From: a bacterium
GTDB lineage: Bacteria; Sysuimicrobiota; Sysuimicrobiia; Sysuimicrobiales; Humicultoraceae
NCBI GenBank assembly: GCA_031082185.1
Contig: JAVHLI010000012.1
Coordinates: 21,242 to 85,241, forward strand
Direction of reading: 5' to 3'
DNA length: 64,000 nt
Position numbers and translations under genes: made by a program. The notes beneath the pieces were generated by a model, which saw only the letters and a list, made by a program, of their open reading frames with translations, searched no databases and was not told where the DNA came from. Positions 19,572 through 32,075 of this stretch are shown here, one piece after another; positions within the stretch are counted from its first letter, which is position 1; each line of letters begins with the position of its first letter.

Positions 19572-20867
19572 ATGACCGAGGAACTCCGGAGCAGGCTCGG
19601 CATCTCAGAAGCCAACCTAGACGCCATAAACGCGCTGCTGCTCGATCCCGGAAACCGGGTCGTGAACGCCCTGCTCGAAGTGATGCGTCCCTATGGGACT
19701 CCTGAGGAGATCAACCGCAAAGCTGAGTCGGCCCGCGCTCTGCCCGCTCTGATGGCGCGGCTGGAGGCGGTGCGGTCACCGTACCTGGACGACCTGCGCT
19801 GGCTGACCGAGCAGCGCGATCGTGGCGCTTTCATAGGCGTCGCGGATTACCGCCGCCGGATTCTGGGCCCGAACGCGGACAAGAGGGTCTTCGCCGAGAA
19901 GTTTGCCGTCACGCTGGAGATCAGCGCGCTGCAGTACTTCCCTTGGCTGATCACTGAGGCCAGGCAGGCCATCGCCGGCGGCGAGTTGATGCCGGCGCGG
20001 TTTATCCGCGTGCGCAGGATGAAGGAGTCGGAGGCCGACGACGGCGACATGCTTGCCGTGGCCGCGGCTATGCAGATCATAGGTGCCAGCTACGTGGAAA
20101 CGCTCGATACCAAGGGCACGGACGGCTCCAACGTGCACCTGGGCGGGCCGGAGACCATCACCGGCTACTTCGGGGGCATCGGCCAGCCCAACGCCCACGC
20201 CCTCAAATGGGTGGACGAGTTTCTGTACTACTACACCAACTACGGCACCTCCCAGGTGCTCAACATCAACCCGGGTACGGTGCTGCTGGGGTACCTGCTG
20301 TACAAGCTGGGGGTGAACATCGAGTTCAAGATCTCGGTGTTTATGGGCAACGACAACCCCTACGCGGTCCTCTGGACGCTGATCGGCGCCAAGCTGTTTT
20401 CGCGTCCCGACGGCACCAGCCCCCTGATCGGCTTCAACTTCAGCAACTCGGTGAACAACCAGACGATCGAGCTGTGCGCCGACATGCGCCGCGCGCTGGA
20501 CTTCGAGACCGTGGTGCGGTTCGAGCACCACATCACCGAGACATGGAAGAGCATCGTGCGCCAGCCCTACAACCGGAGGGGAGAGCTGATCGAGATCGCC
20601 GGGCGCGTCGCCAACATCTCCGCCAAGCACGAGGGCGGCGATCCAGAGGTGGAACAGACCCGCGAGCACCCTTCGGATGTTCTGGATTACTTCCGGGAGA
20701 AGGCCGAGGTGGAATCGAGCGGTCAAATGGCGCTTCTGGAGCGCAACTACCTGGACAAGCACGCCGCGCTCAACGAGACGGCGCGGGCGCTGACCGAGCA
20801 AGGGCTGGCGTTCGTGGCGGCCCGCAACCTCCACCGGGGGAATACTCCGGAGGTGGGCCGTAGGTAG
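19572..20867 (+). CDS. Uncharacterised 431-residue protein beside PanB-like gene
   Basis: I do not recognise this family. The protein is soluble-looking with no signal peptide or clear membrane segment. Notable conserved-looking stretches are LDTKGTDGSNVHLGGPETIT (residues about 178-197), LNINPGTVLLGYLLYKLGVN, KISVFMGNDNPYAVLW, and FNFSNSVNNQTIELCADMRR, followed by histidines in RFEHHITETW and an ANISAKHEGGD loop. The many Asp, Asn, His and Gly residues in the central part suggest an enzyme, perhaps a TIM-barrel-like fold, but that is inference. It starts 20 bases after panB and ends 57 bases before the DeoR gene, so it is likely co-transcribed with panB. Confidence 0.7.
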   Translation: MTEELRSRLGISEANLDAINALLLDPGNRVVNALLEVMRPYGTPEEINRKAESARALPALMARLEAVRSPYLDDLRWLTEQRDRGAFIGVADYRRRILGPNADKRVFAEKFAVTLEISALQYFPWLITEARQAIAGGELMPARFIRVRRMKESEADDGDMLAVAAAMQIIGASYVETLDTKGTDGSNVHLGGPETITGYFGGIGQPNAHALKWVDEFLYYYTNYGTSQVLNINPGTVLLGYLLYKLGVNIEFKISVFMGNDNPYAVLWTLIGAKLFSRPDGTSPLIGFNFSNSVNNQTIELCADMRRALDFETVVRFEHHITETWKSIVRQPYNRRGELIEIAGRVANISAKHEGGDPEVEQTREHPSDVLDYFREKAEVESSGQMALLERNYLDKHAALNETARALTEQGLAFVAARNLHRGNTPEVGRR

Positions 20868-20876
20868 CCGATCCCG

Positions 20877-20905
20877 TTGACTTCTCGATCACTTTCGCTT
20901 ACTAT
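20877..20905 (+). promoter_or_regulatory. Promoter of the DeoR-led catabolic operon
   Basis: TTGACT at 20877-20882, a 17-base spacer and TACTAT at 20900-20905. Predicted transcription start is near 20912, only about 12 bases before the deoR ATG, so the mRNA would be nearly leaderless. No Shine-Dalgarno sequence is visible. Confidence 0.6.
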
Positions 20906-20921
20906 CAATCACGATCAATCA
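20904..20921 (+). promoter_or_regulatory. Tandem ATCAATCA repeats, likely DeoR operator
   Basis: ATCAATCA occurs at 20904-20911 and again at 20914-20921, a 10-base period (one helix turn). The repeats overlap the end of the -10 box and the predicted start site and run up to the deoR ATG, a good position for autoregulation by the encoded repressor. Confidence 0.5.
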
Positions 20922-20923
20922 AT

Positions 20924-21679
20924 ATGGATCTCCCCGCTGAGCGGCGTCAGCACATCCTCCAGTTGCTGGAGGCCCATGGGAGTCTGCGCACCTCGGACCT
21001 GCAGCAGACCATAGGTGTGTCCGTCGCCACCATAAGGCGGGATCTCAACGATCTTGCCGAGCAGGACCTCATAGAACGAACCCACGGCGGCGCCCTCCCC
21101 AGGGCGCTGGGCACAGCGGTCGAGCCGCCCTTCTCGGTGAAGTCCGCCCTGATGCGCGAGGAGAAGGAGCGGATCGCCAAGGGCGCGGCGCGATTGGTTT
21201 CCCCCGGCTCAACCATCATTCTCGACTCCGGCTCCACCGCTCTGGCGCTCGCCCGCCAGCTCGCGGGCCGGCGCATCACCGTGATCGCGCTCGACCTGCC
21301 CGCGGCACAGGCCGCCGCCGCCGGGCAGACAGAGGTCCTGCTGGTCGGCGGGCGCGTGCGCAATGGGTTGTACAGTCTGGTTGGCCCGTGGGCCGAAGAC
21401 ACCATGCGGGGACTCCACGGGGATCTCTTCTTCCTGGGCGCGGATGCCGTGGACGACGACGAGGTCACCAACAGCGCCGTGGACGAGGCGGCGGTGAAGC
21501 GACTGGCCATCCGCGCGGCGAGGGAAGTGATCCTGCTGGCGGACCACAGCAAGTTCGGGCGCAAGGCGCTGGCCCAAGTGTGCCGGCTCGACGAGTTGAG
21601 TGCCGTGGTGACGGACAGGGGTATCGGTCCCCGCGAGGCTGTTCTCCGTGAGCGAGTCAGGAAGGTGGTGATCGTCTAG
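20924..21679 (+). CDS. DeoR-family sugar-operon repressor
   Basis: A 251-residue regulator. The N-terminal helix-turn-helix is ERRQHILQLLEAHGSLRTSD with VSVATIRRDLNDL (residues 6-43) and the wing RTHGGALPR. The C-terminal DeoRC sensor domain follows, with LDSGSTALALARQL and LLADHSKFGRKAL, which bind sugar phosphates in this family. It is first gene of the catabolic operon and has tandem repeats over its promoter, so it probably represses its own operon until a phosphorylated sugar-like inducer (perhaps the product of the FGGY kinase two genes on) accumulates. Confidence 0.88.
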   Translation: MDLPAERRQHILQLLEAHGSLRTSDLQQTIGVSVATIRRDLNDLAEQDLIERTHGGALPRALGTAVEPPFSVKSALMREEKERIAKGAARLVSPGSTIILDSGSTALALARQLAGRRITVIALDLPAAQAAAAGQTEVLLVGGRVRNGLYSLVGPWAEDTMRGLHGDLFFLGADAVDDDEVTNSAVDEAAVKRLAIRAAREVILLADHSKFGRKALAQVCRLDELSAVVTDRGIGPREAVLRERVRKVVIV

Positions 21680-21681
21680 CC

Positions 21682-22494
21682 ATGGAGCGTTTCGCCGATC
21701 TGTTTGGGACCCACAAGCCCGTAATCGCGATGGTGCATTTCCAGGCGCTCCCCGGCACCCCGCTGTACGATGATGTGGGAGGGATGAGCGCGCTGATCGA
21801 CCAGGCCCGGCAGGATCTGGCCGCCCTCCAATCGGCGGGTGTGGACGCGGTGATGTTCGGGAACGAGAACGACCGGCCCTATGAACTGCGCGTGGATGTC
21901 GCCTCAACCGCGGCCATGGCCTATGCAATCGGACGGCTCCGCGATGAGATCAGGGTGCCGTTCGGCGTGGACGTGCTGTGGGATCCCATCAGCACCCTGG
22001 CCCTATCCGTGGCCACCGGCGCGCGGTTCGCCAGGGAGATCTTCACCGGCGTTTACGGCTCGGACATGGGCATCTGGGAAGGCCGAGCCGCAGAGGCCCT
22101 GCGCTACGGGCGCCGGCTTGGGCGAAGCGACCTGTTCCTGCTCTACAATATCTCCGCGGAATTTGCCTCGCCCCTGGACAGCCGGACGGTGGCCGAGCGG
22201 GCGCGCAGCGCGGTCTTCTCCAGCGTAGCGGACGCGATTCTCGTTTCCGGGCCGATCACAGGCGAGGCGACTCCCCTGGAAGACCTGCGCGAGGTCAAGC
22301 GCGTGCTGCCGGCCACGCCGGTGCTGGCCAACACCGGCGTTCGCCACGATAACGTCGCCGATGTCCTGGCGGTGGCCGACGGCTGCGTGGTAGGGACCGC
22401 GCTCAAGGTGAACGGCGACACGTGGAGCCCGGTGGATCCCGAACGGGCCAGGCAGTTCATGGAACTGGCGCGCGGGGTGCGCGCCCTCTCCTGA
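21682..22494 (+). CDS. BtpA/SgcQ-family protein
   Basis: A 270-residue TIM-barrel-like protein of the BtpA family (SgcQ of the E. coli sgc operon, BtpA of cyanobacteria). Family blocks are MVHFQALPGTPLYDD, GVDAVMFGNENDRPY, VPFGVDVLWDPISTLALS and the C-terminal LANTGVRHDNVADVL then VVGTALKVNG. The biochemical activity of the family is not established; members in sugar operons are thought to act on the imported substrate. It starts two bases after deoR, so it is in the same transcript. Confidence 0.8.
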   Translation: MERFADLFGTHKPVIAMVHFQALPGTPLYDDVGGMSALIDQARQDLAALQSAGVDAVMFGNENDRPYELRVDVASTAAMAYAIGRLRDEIRVPFGVDVLWDPISTLALSVATGARFAREIFTGVYGSDMGIWEGRAAEALRYGRRLGRSDLFLLYNISAEFASPLDSRTVAERARSAVFSSVADAILVSGPITGEATPLEDLREVKRVLPATPVLANTGVRHDNVADVLAVADGCVVGTALKVNGDTWSPVDPERARQFMELARGVRALS

Positions 22495-22495
22495 G

Positions 22496-23986
22496 ATGAT
22501 GACTCTGGGCGTGGACGTCGGCACGACCGCGTGCAAGGCGGTCCTGCTGGATGAGCACGCCCGGATCGTGGCGGAGGCCGAGCATCCCCACGATCTCGTC
22601 AACCTCCATCCCGGGTGGGCGGAGGAAGACCCCGAGGACTGGTGGCGGGGTTTGGTTGCTACGACACGGCAGGTCCTTGCCGACCAGGACCCCTCCGGCG
22701 TGCGCGCCGTTGGGATCTCTGGTATGGTGCCTGCGCTGCTTCTGCTCGACGGGGACGGGAATCCAATCCGGCGCTCCATCCAGCAGAACGACGCGCGCGC
22801 GGTGGACGAGATCCGCTTCTGCAAAGAGCGTCTTCCCGAGGACGATCTGTTCAAGCGTACCGGCGCCACGTGGAACCAACAGGTGATTCCGCCCAAGCTC
22901 CAGTGGATCAGGCGGCACGAGCCCGAGGCCTGGCGGAAGACCCACCGCATCTGCGGTTGCTACGAGCACCTGACGCAACGGCTGTCGGGAGCGATCTACA
23001 CCGAAGCCAACTGGGCGCTGGAATCGGGCATGTGGGATGCGCTGGAGGAGACCTGGTTCGCGCCGGTGCTCGATCTTGTTGACCTGCCGCCCGGGCCTCT
23101 CGCGCCCGTCCGGCGCGCGCACGAGATCGTCGGAGAGGTTACCGGCCGCGCGGCGCAGGAGACCGGCCTGCTGGCAGGAACCCCGGTCGTGGCCGGCAGC
23201 GCCGACCACATCGCGGCGGCGCTGGCCGCAGGCCTGGCCGCCGAGGGCGAGGCGGTTCTGAAGTTCGGCGGCGCAGGGGACTTCCTCTACGCGGTGGACG
23301 GATTCCGACCCCTGCGCGAGATGTTCATAGACTACCACGACCTGCCGGGCCTCTTCGTTATCAACGGCTGCATGGCAACCTCGGGGAGCCTGGTGAAGTG
23401 GTTCAGGGACAGGTTCAACGCCGGTGCCACCTACGCCGACCTCGACCTGGCCGCGTCGAGGATCCCGCCGGGGAGCGACGGCCTCGTGCTGTTGCCCTAC
23501 TTCCTTGGCGAAAAGACACCCCTGCACGATCCCGAGGCGCGCGGCACGGTGCTGGGGCTGACGCTGTCTCACACTCCTGCCCATATCTATCGTGCAATTC
23601 TAGAGGGCGTGGCCTTCGCGTTCCGTCATCACGTGGAGGTGCTTGAGGCCGCGGGCCACCCGGTCGCGCGGTTCTACGTCATGGACGGCGGCGCGCGCAG
23701 CGCGCTTTGGCGCCAGATAACCGCATCGGTCCTGGGGAGGGAGGTGTGTCACCTGGAGGGCGGCCACGCGGGCAGTGCGTACGGCGTGGCCTTCGTGGCG
23801 GGTGTGGCCGCGGGTCTGTGGCCGTGGCAGCGGGTCAGGGATCAGGTCAGGATCGCCGGGATAACCCAGCCGGACGCTGCCGGCGTGCCCGTTTACGCGC
23901 AGACCTACGGAATCTACCGAGAGACCTATCGCAGGTTGAAGGACCTCTACCCGAAGCTGAGGAGGGAGCACGTTGTTGGGGCTTGA
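22496..23986 (+). CDS. FGGY-family carbohydrate kinase (xylulokinase-like)
   Basis: A 496-residue kinase with the FGGY fold. The N-terminal phosphate loop is GVDVGTTACKAVLLDEH (4-20), the middle has AVGISGMVPALLLLD and the second ATPase half GSADHIAAALAAGL, with YVMDGGARSALWRQITASVL near the end. It would phosphorylate the imported or partly processed sugar-like compound at the cost of ATP. Closest known activities are xylulokinase-type, but the substrate cannot be read from sequence. The next gene starts inside its last codons. Confidence 0.85.
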   Translation: MMTLGVDVGTTACKAVLLDEHARIVAEAEHPHDLVNLHPGWAEEDPEDWWRGLVATTRQVLADQDPSGVRAVGISGMVPALLLLDGDGNPIRRSIQQNDARAVDEIRFCKERLPEDDLFKRTGATWNQQVIPPKLQWIRRHEPEAWRKTHRICGCYEHLTQRLSGAIYTEANWALESGMWDALEETWFAPVLDLVDLPPGPLAPVRRAHEIVGEVTGRAAQETGLLAGTPVVAGSADHIAAALAAGLAAEGEAVLKFGGAGDFLYAVDGFRPLREMFIDYHDLPGLFVINGCMATSGSLVKWFRDRFNAGATYADLDLAASRIPPGSDGLVLLPYFLGEKTPLHDPEARGTVLGLTLSHTPAHIYRAILEGVAFAFRHHVEVLEAAGHPVARFYVMDGGARSALWRQITASVLGREVCHLEGGHAGSAYGVAFVAGVAAGLWPWQRVRDQVRIAGITQPDAAGVPVYAQTYGIYRETYRRLKDLYPKLRREHVVGA

Positions 23987-24764
23987 GGCACTCGTGACAG
24001 GAGCCGCGTCGGGCATAGGCCGGGCGATTGCCCTCCGGCTCGCCCGCGAGGGGGCGCGCGTATGGGTGACGGACGTAGACGCGGAGGGCGCCGGGCGCGT
24101 AGGGGCGGAGATTACCGCATCCGGTGGCGATGCGACAGTCAGTGTCCTTGATGTCACAAGCCGGTCCGACCTGGAGCGCATCGCGGAGGAGGTCTACGCC
24201 ACTGCCGGCCGGCTCGACCTGCTGATAGTCAACGCGGGAGTCTCGACCATGAACCACTTCCTGGATCTGACCGAAGAGGAGTGGGACCTCAACTTCGGCG
24301 TCAACGTCAGGGGCGCGTTCCTAACCATGCAGACCTTCGCAAGGCGGATGGTGGGACAGGGGCCGATTCCGGGCAGGGAACTGCGCGGCAAGATCGTGCT
24401 CACGGCATCCATGGCCGCGCGGCGCGCTGCGCCATTGTTGGCGCACTACTCGGCCTCCAAGTTCGCCGCCCTGGGTCTGATGCAGGCCGCGGCCCGGGAA
24501 CTGGCGCCCCACCGTATCACCGTGAACGCGGTCAACCCCGGCTACGTCAGAACCGCGATGCAGGATCGCGAGGTGGCCTGGGAAGCGCGGCTGCGGGGTA
24601 CCGCCCCCGACGAGGTGGTCCGCGACTACCTGAAGGACACGCCCCTGGGGCGGCTGGAAACCCCTGAGGACGTGGCCGGAGTCGTGGCATTCCTGTGTGG
24701 GCCCGACGCCGATTTCATTACCGGAGAAGCCATCGAGGTGAACGGGGGCGCATGGATCGCCTGA
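23973..24764 (+). CDS. SDR-family dehydrogenase
   Basis: A 263-residue short-chain dehydrogenase. Cofactor loop TGAASGIG at 9-16, NAG at 87-89, and catalytic S146, Y159 and K163 (HYSASKF); D34 after the second strand favours NAD over NADP. The C-terminal block ITGEAIEVNGG is typical. Start is TTG at 23973, five bases after AGGAGGGA, inside the end of the kinase gene. It likely oxidises or reduces a hydroxyl on the catabolic substrate. Confidence 0.88.
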   Translation: MLGLEALVTGAASGIGRAIALRLAREGARVWVTDVDAEGAGRVGAEITASGGDATVSVLDVTSRSDLERIAEEVYATAGRLDLLIVNAGVSTMNHFLDLTEEEWDLNFGVNVRGAFLTMQTFARRMVGQGPIPGRELRGKIVLTASMAARRAAPLLAHYSASKFAALGLMQAAARELAPHRITVNAVNPGYVRTAMQDREVAWEARLRGTAPDEVVRDYLKDTPLGRLETPEDVAGVVAFLCGPDADFITGEAIEVNGGAWIA

Positions 24765-24834
24765 AAGCGGGCGCGCGCCCGGACTGCACGTCGCACGCGA
24801 ACAAAACAAACGCACGCGATGGGAGGTGCAAGGG

Positions 24835-26094
24835 ATGACGGTATGGAGAGCAACATGGCTCATCCTGGTGGTTTTCCTCGTGGTTGCGCTGCTGCCGCTG
24901 TCGAGCAGCGTGGCACAGCCGAGGTCAACCCTGAACCTCGTCTCGATGTCGGACCGCTTCTCAGGCGCGCTCACACGGCTCGCGCCGGAGTTCGAACGGG
25001 AGACGGGCATCAAGGTGAACGTCACGATCCAGAGCTACGGCGAGCTGTACTCCCGGGCCATCGCGGATTTCGTGGGCCGCACCGGGGGAGCCGACCTCTA
25101 TACGGTGGACATCGTCTGGACCGGGGAGTGGGGGGAGAACGGCTACCTGGTGGACCTTACCCCCATGATCCAGCGCGACCGCGCCGCGATCGCCTACGAT
25201 GATATCTTCCCGGCGGTGTGGAAGCTGGGCGGCTGGCAGGGCAAGCAGTACGCCTTTCCCCTCGCCGCCTACGCGGGCGTGCTCGCCTACAACAAGAAGG
25301 TCCTCACCGACATGGGCATCAAGCCGCCGCGGAGCGTGCCCGAGTTCGCCACGGCCATCCAGAAGCTCACCGGCGACGGGCGCTATGGCATCGTCATGAA
25401 CGGCGCCCGGGGGGCTCCGTGTGCGCAGGACTGGATGTACCATATGTTGATACATGGCGGAAGCATTCTGGACAAGGACGGAATGCCCGCCCTCAACACC
25501 CCTGCCAACGTGCGCGCCCTCACATTCTTTGCAGACATGTTCAAGTACGCGCCTCCGGGAGCCACCAGCTACGCCTGGGGCGACCGCGAGCTGGCTTTCC
25601 GCAGCGGGGTTGCCATGATGCAGATCGCCTGGTCCACCGGCGTCCGCGCCCATCGCGATCCCGCGATGTCCAGGGTGGCCACGATCAGCGACATCACCAC
25701 CCTGCCCCAAGCCGCGGGCGCTCCCACGCGCTACCCGCTGGGCGGATGGAGCATCGGCATCAACCGCGACTCCCCCAACAAGCCGGCGGCCTGGGAGTTT
25801 ATCAAGTGGATCACCTCGCAGCGTGTGCGGCGGGAGTTCGTGCGCCTGGGCGGTGAACCCATCCGCCGCAGCGAGGTGTCGGACCCCACGCTCCTGGCCG
25901 AGTTCCCGTGGTTTGCGATGGTGGGCAAGTCCTTCGAGAACGCCGACGGCGACTTCCGTCCGCGCATCCGGCAGTACCCTCGAATCCAGGATATCCTAGG
26001 CCTCGAGGTGAACCTGGTCATCACCGGCCAGAAGTCCCCGAAGGCAGCTCTGGACGCCGCTCAGGCCGCGGCGATGCCGCTGTTTGGCCGGTAA
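24835..26094 (+). CDS. ABC importer substrate-binding protein, family 1
   Basis: An extracellular binding protein of 419 residues from ATG 24835 (GGAGGT seven bases upstream; GTG at 24826 is less likely). N-terminal signal segment WLILVVFLVVALLPL is followed by a Ser/Ala-rich region without an obvious lipobox cysteine. The mature part resembles maltose- or glycerol-3-phosphate-type binding proteins (ERETGIKVNV, PRSVPEFATAIQKL, INRDSPNKPAAWEFIKWITS). It delivers the ligand to the two permeases that follow. Confidence 0.88.
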   Translation: MTVWRATWLILVVFLVVALLPLSSSVAQPRSTLNLVSMSDRFSGALTRLAPEFERETGIKVNVTIQSYGELYSRAIADFVGRTGGADLYTVDIVWTGEWGENGYLVDLTPMIQRDRAAIAYDDIFPAVWKLGGWQGKQYAFPLAAYAGVLAYNKKVLTDMGIKPPRSVPEFATAIQKLTGDGRYGIVMNGARGAPCAQDWMYHMLIHGGSILDKDGMPALNTPANVRALTFFADMFKYAPPGATSYAWGDRELAFRSGVAMMQIAWSTGVRAHRDPAMSRVATISDITTLPQAAGAPTRYPLGGWSIGINRDSPNKPAAWEFIKWITSQRVRREFVRLGGEPIRRSEVSDPTLLAEFPWFAMVGKSFENADGDFRPRIRQYPRIQDILGLEVNLVITGQKSPKAALDAAQAAAMPLFGR

Positions 26095-26101
26095 GAACAA
26101 G

Positions 26102-27043
26102 GTGGGCGAGTACACCGGAGCACCCGCGGATCGCTCGGCAGCAGCGGCCGCGCGCCCGGTGGCGAAGTGGCTGAAGCGGCTGGGGCTGCTCCCCTGGGCA
26201 GCCCCAGCCCTCCTGTTCATGCTGTGCTTTGCCTTCTACCCTCTGGGCTACTCTCTGTACATCTCCTTCTTCAACTACAGCCTGACGGATCCGACCCAGG
26301 CCCAGACGTTCACCGGGCTCGCCAACTACCTGAAGGCGTTCGCGGATCCGGCCTTCCGCGTCGCCGCCTTGAACTCGGTGTTGTTCGTGATCCTGGCCGT
26401 GGGCGCCCAGACGGTGCTCGGCCTGGCCATCGCCGTGCTGCTGAACCGCGACCGGCCCGGCACCCCGCTGGTCCGCACGTTCCTGCTGGCGCCGCTGACC
26501 CTCACGCCCATCGTCGTTGCGCTGGTCTGGAGAGCGCTGTACAACGCCGACTACGGGGTTGTCTCCTACTACCTCAAGGCGCTTGGTGTTAACATCGGGC
26601 GCGGTCCGATAGGCGAACCGTCCACTGCGCTTGTGGCTTTGGTCATCGTGGACGTCTGGCAGTGGACCCCGCTGGTGGCCCTCATGCTTCTAGCCGGGCT
26701 GCGCAGCCAGAGTGCCGATCTCTTTGAGGCGGCCCAGATCGACGGGGCCTCGGGGTGGCAGCAGTTCTGGTGCGTGGCCCTGCCCCTGCTGCGCCCGATC
26801 CTCATTGTGGCCCTGCTGATTCGGACCATGGACGTCTTCAAGCTCTTCGACTCGGTTTATATCGTCACGGGCGGAGGGCCCGGCTACGCCACCGAGGTGA
26901 TGAACCACTACATATTCAAGACCGGCCTGACGTTTTTCGACATGGGGTACGCGGCGGCGATGTCCAACCTACTGCTGGTGCTCATCGGTCTGTTTACCGC
27001 CGTCTACTTCCGCGCCATCGGGCAACTGGGGGTTACCCAGTGA
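26102..27043 (+). CDS. ABC importer permease, MalF/UgpA type
   Basis: Inner-membrane permease of about 313 residues with six predicted helices. The cytoplasmic EAA loop EAAQIDGASGWQQFWCVALP contacts the ATPase. GTG at 26102 is chosen; a TTG at 26084 lies in the end of the binding-protein gene with no ribosome site. It forms a heterodimer with the next gene product. No ATPase gene is present in the operon, so a shared MsiK/MalK-like ATPase elsewhere must serve it. Confidence 0.87.
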   Translation: MGEYTGAPADRSAAAAARPVAKWLKRLGLLPWAAPALLFMLCFAFYPLGYSLYISFFNYSLTDPTQAQTFTGLANYLKAFADPAFRVAALNSVLFVILAVGAQTVLGLAIAVLLNRDRPGTPLVRTFLLAPLTLTPIVVALVWRALYNADYGVVSYYLKALGVNIGRGPIGEPSTALVALVIVDVWQWTPLVALMLLAGLRSQSADLFEAAQIDGASGWQQFWCVALPLLRPILIVALLIRTMDVFKLFDSVYIVTGGGPGYATEVMNHYIFKTGLTFFDMGYAAAMSNLLLVLIGLFTAVYFRAIGQLGVTQ

Positions 27044-27873
27044 CGATGCGGCGACACCAACGGGCGGCGGACGTGATCACGTACACGCTGCTTGCCCTGA
27101 TCATGGGGTTCTTCCTGTTCCCGATCGTGTGGCTGCTGTTGACCTCGCTCAAGCCCGCACGGGATGCGTTCACGATCCCACCCGTGTGGATCTTCCGTCC
27201 GATCCTGGACAACTTCCGCGCTGTGTTCAGCATGGTGCCCGTCGCAGCGTACTTGAAGAACAGCCTGACGATCGCACTGGGGACAACGGCGCTGTCACTG
27301 GTGCTCGGCGTGCCCGCCGGCTACGGGCTCGCCCGCACCGCATCGCGCGCCGCCGGGAACTCCGCGCTCCTGATGCTGGCGATCCGCATGGCGCCGCCGG
27401 TGGCGCTGTTGATCCCGTTCTACTTGGTCATGCGGGACATGCGCCTGCTGGGGACGTACCTGGCGGTGATTCTGCTGCAGAGCGTCTTCAACACCACGTT
27501 CGTGACCTGGATGATGCGCGGCTACTTCCTGTCGCTACCGGCCGACCTGGAGCTGGCGGCGATGACCGACGGCTGCACCAGGTTCGGCGCGTTCTGGCGC
27601 GTGGCGCTGCCACTTGCCGTACCGGGGTTAGCTACCGCGGCGATTTTCACTTTCACCTTCTCCTGGAACGACTTCCTCCTTCCGATGCTACTGTCGGGGC
27701 GCACCACGCGGACGCTGACCCTGGGAATACTGGAGACGATGAGCACCTACGAGATCGGCTGGAACAACATGGCCGCCATCGGGATGATTACCATATTGCC
27801 CGTGCTGTTGCTGGGATATATCCTGCAGCCGTACTATGTCCGAGGGCTTACCCTGGGCGCGGTCCGCGAGTAG
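27040..27873 (+). CDS. ABC importer permease, MalG/UgpE type
   Basis: Second permease, 277 residues, six predicted helices. EAA loop LAAMTDGCTRFGAFWRVALP; typical C-terminal region SWNDFLLPMLLSG. GTG 27040 overlaps the stop of the previous permease, giving translational coupling; ATG 27046 is the alternative. An open frame extends far upstream to 26755 but is only the shadow of the first permease. Confidence 0.88.
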   Translation: MTMRRHQRAADVITYTLLALIMGFFLFPIVWLLLTSLKPARDAFTIPPVWIFRPILDNFRAVFSMVPVAAYLKNSLTIALGTTALSLVLGVPAGYGLARTASRAAGNSALLMLAIRMAPPVALLIPFYLVMRDMRLLGTYLAVILLQSVFNTTFVTWMMRGYFLSLPADLELAAMTDGCTRFGAFWRVALPLAVPGLATAAIFTFTFSWNDFLLPMLLSGRTTRTLTLGILETMSTYEIGWNNMAAIGMITILPVLLLGYILQPYYVRGLTLGAVRE

Positions 27874-27885
27874 GAGGGATCCGAC

Positions 27886-29177
27886 ATGACCTTTGACCTG
27901 ATTATCCGCCGCGCCCAGTTGCGCCAACGCGGCGGCCTGACCGACATCGGCATCACGGGCGGCAGGATCGCGGCCGTTGAGACGCGCCTTCCCTCCGAGG
28001 GGGCAGCGGAGATTGACGCCGCGGGCCGCCTGGTGACCGAGCCGTTCGTGGACTGCCACTTCCACATAGACAAGTCTTTCTTCGGCGAGGCCGTGGGACG
28101 GTACGACTACCCCCTCAAACCGCTGAGCGGGCCGGGCGAGCTGTTCGAGGGCGAGGTCAGGTCGGGCATGCAGGAGTACGAGCTGCTCCACAGCAACGTG
28201 GTGCCCATCGAGCACACATGGGCCTTCAAGCGGCAGTACACGCCCACCGAGGTCGCCGAGAGGGTCGGCCGCGCGCTCGAGCTCGCCCTCGCCCACGGGA
28301 CGCTGGCAATGCGCATGTTCGTGGATGTGGACTCGTTCGCAGGCCTGCGCGCGCTGGAAGGCGTACTGCTGGCGCGGGAACGGTTTGGGCGCACCATGAC
28401 GCTCCAGGTGTGCGCCTTTCCCCAGGAGGGCCTGCTGACCAATCCGGCGGCGTTCGACCTGATGCGACAGGCGATGGATATGGGTGCCGATGTGGTCGGC
28501 GGTATCCCCTTCATCGAGCTGGACGACGAGGGAGCCCGGCGTCACATTGACTACTGCTTTGACTTGGCGAAACGCTACGACCGCGACGTGCACATGCTGT
28601 GCGACGACGCGCCGAACCCCAACTTCCGTACGCTGGAGATGCTGGCCGCGAAGACGATCCGCGAGGAGTACCACGGCCGGGTTTCCTCGGGCCACAACGG
28701 CGCCCTGCGCGTATACCCGGACGCGCACGCCGCCAGGGTCATCAACCTGGTCAGGCAGGCCCGTATCAACATCGTCGCGAACCCGAACGTCAACGCACTC
28801 GGGACCCTCACGAGAGTGAACGAGCTGATGGCCGCCGGCGTAAACGTCTGCTCAGGGCAGGACGACCTGGACAACTTCTACTATCCTTTGGGCCGCGCGG
28901 ATCTGCTGGACTCCATGAACTTCATGGTCCACCTGGCGCACCTGGCCACCCCCCAGGGATTTGAGGTCGCCTTCGACATCGTCACGCGGAACGGTGCGAG
29001 AACCCTGGGGATGTCCGGGTACGGGCTCGAGGTCGGCGCCGAGGCCAACCTGCTCATCTTTGACGGCAGTAACCTGCACGATGTTCTCCAGATGCAGGCC
29101 GATCGCAACTACGTGATCGCCCGCGGCCGAATCGTCGCGAGCACCACACGGCAGCGACACATTGAGTTGATCCGAGA

Positions 29178-29181
<4 letters not shown>
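27886..29181 (+). CDS. Amidohydrolase, cytosine-deaminase-like
   Basis: A 431-residue metal-dependent hydrolase of the CodA/ATZ type. Metal histidines are in CHFHIDKSFF (H58, H60); other active-site blocks are SSGHNGALRVYP and the aspartate region CSGQDDLDNFYYPLGRADLL. The family hydrolyses C-N bonds in rings or exocyclic amines. In this operon it probably opens or deaminates the imported compound. It starts 12 bases after the permease with GGAGGG before the ATG, and overlaps the creatininase gene by four bases. Confidence 0.82.
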
Positions 29182-32044
<2,863 letters not shown>

Positions 32045-32075
32045 ACGGCGAGCGCAGCACGAGCGGTGGTGAAGC

